Origin: Paenibacillus sp. H1-7 | GTDB lineage: Bacteria > Bacillota > Bacilli > Paenibacillales > NBRC-103111 | Assembly: GCF_022354825.1 (NCBI RefSeq) | Contig: NZ_CP031168.1 | Coordinates: 2,543,501-2,607,500, forward strand | Length of the DNA: 64,000 nt | Direction of reading: 5' to 3' | Shown: piece by piece, positions 61,930 to 64,000 of the stretch | Layout of the letters: the number at the start of each line of letters is the position of its first letter | Numbering within the stretch: position 1 is the stretch's first letter | The notes under the pieces: model-generated | What the model saw: the letters and a program-made list of their open reading frames with translations, nothing else | The model's database searches: none | Told to the model about the DNA's origin: nothing | Program-made: the position numbers and the translations under genes

Positions 61930-62895
61930 ATGGGGCAAACAACTATGACTGACAGCATCCGTATGCGGGAGCAAAATAAGGACAGCGCGATGTCGCGATT
62001 CCTCAAAAGACTGAAACGGGACAAATGGATGTATATTCTTCTGCTTCCCGGCTTGTTATATTTCGCCATCTTTAAGTATGTTCCCATGTGGGGCGTTCTT
62101 CTTGCCTTTAAGAACTACCAGCCTTTTACAGGCTTCATGAACAGTGAGTGGGTAGGGCTCGACCATTTCCGCGACTTCTTCCAGAACCCTGACTTTCCAA
62201 GACTGCTGCGCAATACGCTGCTGCTGTCGTTCTACAACCTGGTCTTTTTCTTCCCGGCGCCTATCGTTATTGCGCTGATGCTTAATGAGATTCGCAAAGA
62301 CTTCTACAAACGGACGATCCAAACCCTCATTTACGTTCCGCACTTTATTTCGATGGTTATCGTCGCCAGTATTTCCTATGTGTTTTTAACGACGGAAGGC
62401 GGTATCGTCAACAGCCTGCTGGAGCAGTACACGGGCCAAAAAATCGATTTCCTCTCGAACCCGGACTGGTTCAGACCGCTTATCATTCTGCAAACGATGT
62501 GGAAAGAGTGCGGCTGGGGAACGATTATCTTCCTGGCGGCATTGGCCGGAGTCGATACGGAGCAATATGAAGCCGCTATCGTGGATGGAGCCAACCGTTG
62601 GCGCCAAATGTGGCACATTACCTTGCCGTCGGTACGCAGCACCATAATTATTTTGCTGATTCTTCGCGTAGGGGATGTTCTGGAGAACGGCTTCGAGCAA
62701 ATTTATTTGATGACGAACGCCCTGAACCGGGAAGTCGCCGACGTATTCGACACCTACGTGTATATGATGGGGATCACGCAAGGCGCATTCAGCTACAGTA
62801 CGGCAGTCGGCTTATTCAAGTCGATCGTAGGCGTCATCCTAGTGTTTACAAGCAACTATTTGGCCAAAAAATTCGGTCAATCGGGCATTTATTAG
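61930..62895 (+). CDS. Sugar ABC transporter permease (LplB/YteP-like)
   Basis: A 321-residue permease with six membrane segments, the same length as B. subtilis YteP as I recall. It starts in the cytoplasm and enters the membrane at WMYILLLPGLLYFAIFKYVP, followed by MWGVLLAFKNYQPFTGF, the LplB hallmark. The EAA loop reads YEAAIVDGANRWRQMWHITLPS. It pairs with the next gene and would use a shared MsmX-type ATPase encoded elsewhere. AAGGAGTG precedes the ATG. Confidence 0.95.
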   Translation: MGQTTMTDSIRMREQNKDSAMSRFLKRLKRDKWMYILLLPGLLYFAIFKYVPMWGVLLAFKNYQPFTGFMNSEWVGLDHFRDFFQNPDFPRLLRNTLLLSFYNLVFFFPAPIVIALMLNEIRKDFYKRTIQTLIYVPHFISMVIVASISYVFLTTEGGIVNSLLEQYTGQKIDFLSNPDWFRPLIILQTMWKECGWGTIIFLAALAGVDTEQYEAAIVDGANRWRQMWHITLPSVRSTIIILLILRVGDVLENGFEQIYLMTNALNREVADVFDTYVYMMGITQGAFSYSTAVGLFKSIVGVILVFTSNYLAKKFGQSGIY

Positions 62896-62913
62896 TAGAG
62901 GAGGCCGAACACT

Positions 62914-63798
62914 ATGGTCAGACATCAAAAAACCTTGCTTGGCAATTTGTTTGACGGATTGAACTATACCATTCTCGGACTGCTCGGGATTATTACCATC
63001 CTGCCGTTCCTGTATGTTATCGCCGGATCGTTCGCGTCGGAAGCGGAATTGACTCAAAGATCGTTTTTCCTCATTCCGAAGACGTTCTCGCTTTCCGGAT
63101 ATCAGTTTATTTTCTCCTCGGACACGTTATTCCGAAGCATTCTCGTATCGATCTACGTGACGGTCATGGGGACGCTGGTCAATCTCGCATTTACAGTAAC
63201 GATGGCGTATGCGCTGGCCCGCCGCGATTTGATGGGGCGCAATACGATCTTGAATCTGGTTCTGTTCTCGATGCTGTTTTCGGGCGGGATGATTCCTACT
63301 TATCTGGTTGTTAAAAACCTAGGTTTGCTCGATTCCTACTGGGCATTGATGCTGCCGGGAGCCATTAGCGCATTTAACCTTATTGTCGTCAAAAACTTTT
63401 TCCAGGAGCTGCCGCCGGGTCTGGAAGAAGCGGCAAAAATCGACGGCTGCACGGAGCTCGGCGTGTTATGGCGGATTGTACTGCCTTTGTCCAAGCCGGT
63501 CCTCGCCACCTTCGGCCTGTTTTACGCGGTAGGCCACTGGAACAACTTTTTCACCGCTTTGCTGTACATTAACGATCCCGAGAAATGGCCGCTGCAGGTT
63601 ATGCTTCGACAGCTCGTCATGCTCTCCCAGGGCAACATCGGGGATATGAGCCAGCTCGATCCGACCTTCGTGCAGCCGCCGGAGCAGACGATCAAAATGG
63701 CGGTTATCGTAGTCGGTACGATTCCGATCCTGCTGGTGTATCCGTTCCTGCAGAAGCATTTTGCCAAAGGGGTTCTTATCGGATCGATCAAAGGCTAA
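62914..63798 (+). CDS. Carbohydrate ABC transporter permease (YtcP-like)
   Basis: A 294-residue second permease with six membrane segments (LGIITILPFLYVIAGSFAS, ILVSIYVTVMGTLVNLAFTV, NTILNLVLFSMLFSGGMIPT and others). The EAA loop is LEEAAKIDGCTELGVLWRIVLPLSKPV. It starts 18 bp after the first permease (GAGGAGG site) and is followed by a binding-protein gene, giving the order permease-permease-SBP of ytcQ-type loci. Confidence 0.95.
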   Translation: MVRHQKTLLGNLFDGLNYTILGLLGIITILPFLYVIAGSFASEAELTQRSFFLIPKTFSLSGYQFIFSSDTLFRSILVSIYVTVMGTLVNLAFTVTMAYALARRDLMGRNTILNLVLFSMLFSGGMIPTYLVVKNLGLLDSYWALMLPGAISAFNLIVVKNFFQELPPGLEEAAKIDGCTELGVLWRIVLPLSKPVLATFGLFYAVGHWNNFFTALLYINDPEKWPLQVMLRQLVMLSQGNIGDMSQLDPTFVQPPEQTIKMAVIVVGTIPILLVYPFLQKHFAKGVLIGSIKG

Positions 63799-63870
63799 TA
63801 AGAGTCGGCATCGCAAGTATGAAACAGGGTTTTCTTTCACATGGCTAATAGGAGCCGGCGTTACAATTAT
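63793..63870 (+). repeat. Imperfect 28-bp direct repeat after the permease gene
   Basis: GGCTAATAAGAGTCGGCATC onward (63793-63820), spanning the permease stop, and GGCTAATAGGAGCCGGCGTT onward (63843-63870) agree at 22 of 28 positions, 50 bp apart. Confidence 0.55.
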
Positions 63871-63916
63871 TGCCTGACTATCTTAGAGAGTCGACTCCGG
63901 CCATGCGAGTATCCAT

Positions 63917-63930
63917 ATATAACGTTTACT
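63917..63930 (-). promoter_or_regulatory. cre-like site before the binding-protein gene
   Basis: Read on the minus strand as AGTAAACGTTATAT, it matches TGWAANCGNTNWCA at 11 of 14 positions, with the central AACGTT intact. Weak evidence alone. Confidence 0.3.
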
Positions 63931-63952
63931 AGATAAAGGGAGGCAATGATTC

Positions 63953-64000
63953 ATGAAATCCAATAAGAAAGCAATGAAACGATTGGTAAGCGGTGTAGTG
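63953..64000 (+). CDS. Start of a probable sugar-binding lipoprotein (partial)
   Basis: Only 16 codons are visible, coding MKSNKKAMKRLVSGVV, which looks like the basic beginning of a lipoprotein signal peptide. AAAGGGAGG stands upstream of the ATG at 63953. A YtcQ-type solute-binding protein is expected here from the gene order, but the part that would prove it lies outside the window. Confidence 0.7.
   Translation, partial: MKSNKKAMKRLVSGVV

Overview
The window reads as a chromosome segment of a spore-forming, Gram-positive Paenibacillaceae bacterium, most likely Paenibacillus or a close relative. Pointers are a CwlJ-type cortex hydrolase, a very large SLH-domain surface protein, a T-box leader, GlnR/TnrA-type boxes, LplB/YtcP-style sugar ABC permeases without their own ATPase, a lipoprotein YidC, a GapA-binding peptide SR1P homologue and strong GGAGG ribosome binding sites. 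GC is moderate, with AT-rich islands at about 20.3-20.75 kb and 28.5-31.4 kb. I found no tRNA or rRNA gene, CRISPR array, phage or intact insertion sequence.

Layout. 0-2.6 kb: a partial DUF2264 glycosidase-like gene and murB. 2.7-9.8 kb: a polysaccharide locus (a GntR regulator fused to a solute-binding-protein domain, a sugar-binding lipoprotein, an SGNH esterase, an SDR reductase and a heparinase II/III-type lyase). 9.9-10.7 kb: a striking array of 113-bp units, each carrying two alternating hairpins. 10.75-12.95 kb: promoter, T-box leader and argS. 13-20.3 kb: a small membrane ORF with yidC, an SDR, a GNAT, an alpha-fucosidase with a beta-helix protein, and a chorismate synthase of the less expected type. 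20.4-25.3 kb: nitrite assimilation (nirB, nirD, a nitrite channel and SUMT) behind two perfect and one near-perfect GlnR/TnrA boxes. 25.4-31.4 kb: a 2000-residue SLH protein. 31.5-34.8 kb: an ECF biotin transporter, with one ATPase fused to EcfT and bioY divergent. 34.9-40.4 kb: an EEP nuclease, a DeoR regulator, a second orphan sugar-binding lipoprotein, a VC0807-like membrane protein under a tandem operator, and a GNAT. 40.5-47 kb: two clan GH-D alpha-galactosidase-type enzymes, a cupin, an AraC regulator and a sugar isomerase/epimerase. 47.2-49 kb: a MarR-MFS pair. 49.2-52.1 kb: gapB, an SR1P-like peptide and pckA. 52.2-53.8 kb: a decayed AraC-type regulator and repeats. 53.8-57.6 kb: hrpB, a small orphan and cwlJ. 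58-64 kb: a rhamnogalacturonan-type module (GH105, membrane AraC regulator, two permeases and the start of a binding protein).

The main theme is glycan scavenging. Lyases, glycosidases and esterases without signal peptides act inside the cell on imported oligosaccharides. Each uptake or hydrolase module has its own regulator, and several have a cre-like operator nearby. Gluconeogenesis (gapB, pckA) and nitrogen assimilation (nir) are present as compact regulated units. The strongest candidates for something new are the dual-hairpin array, the clustering of all three classical CcpN target types (gapB, SR1P, pckA), the SBP-domain GntR regulator, and the EcfA-EcfT fusion facing bioY.
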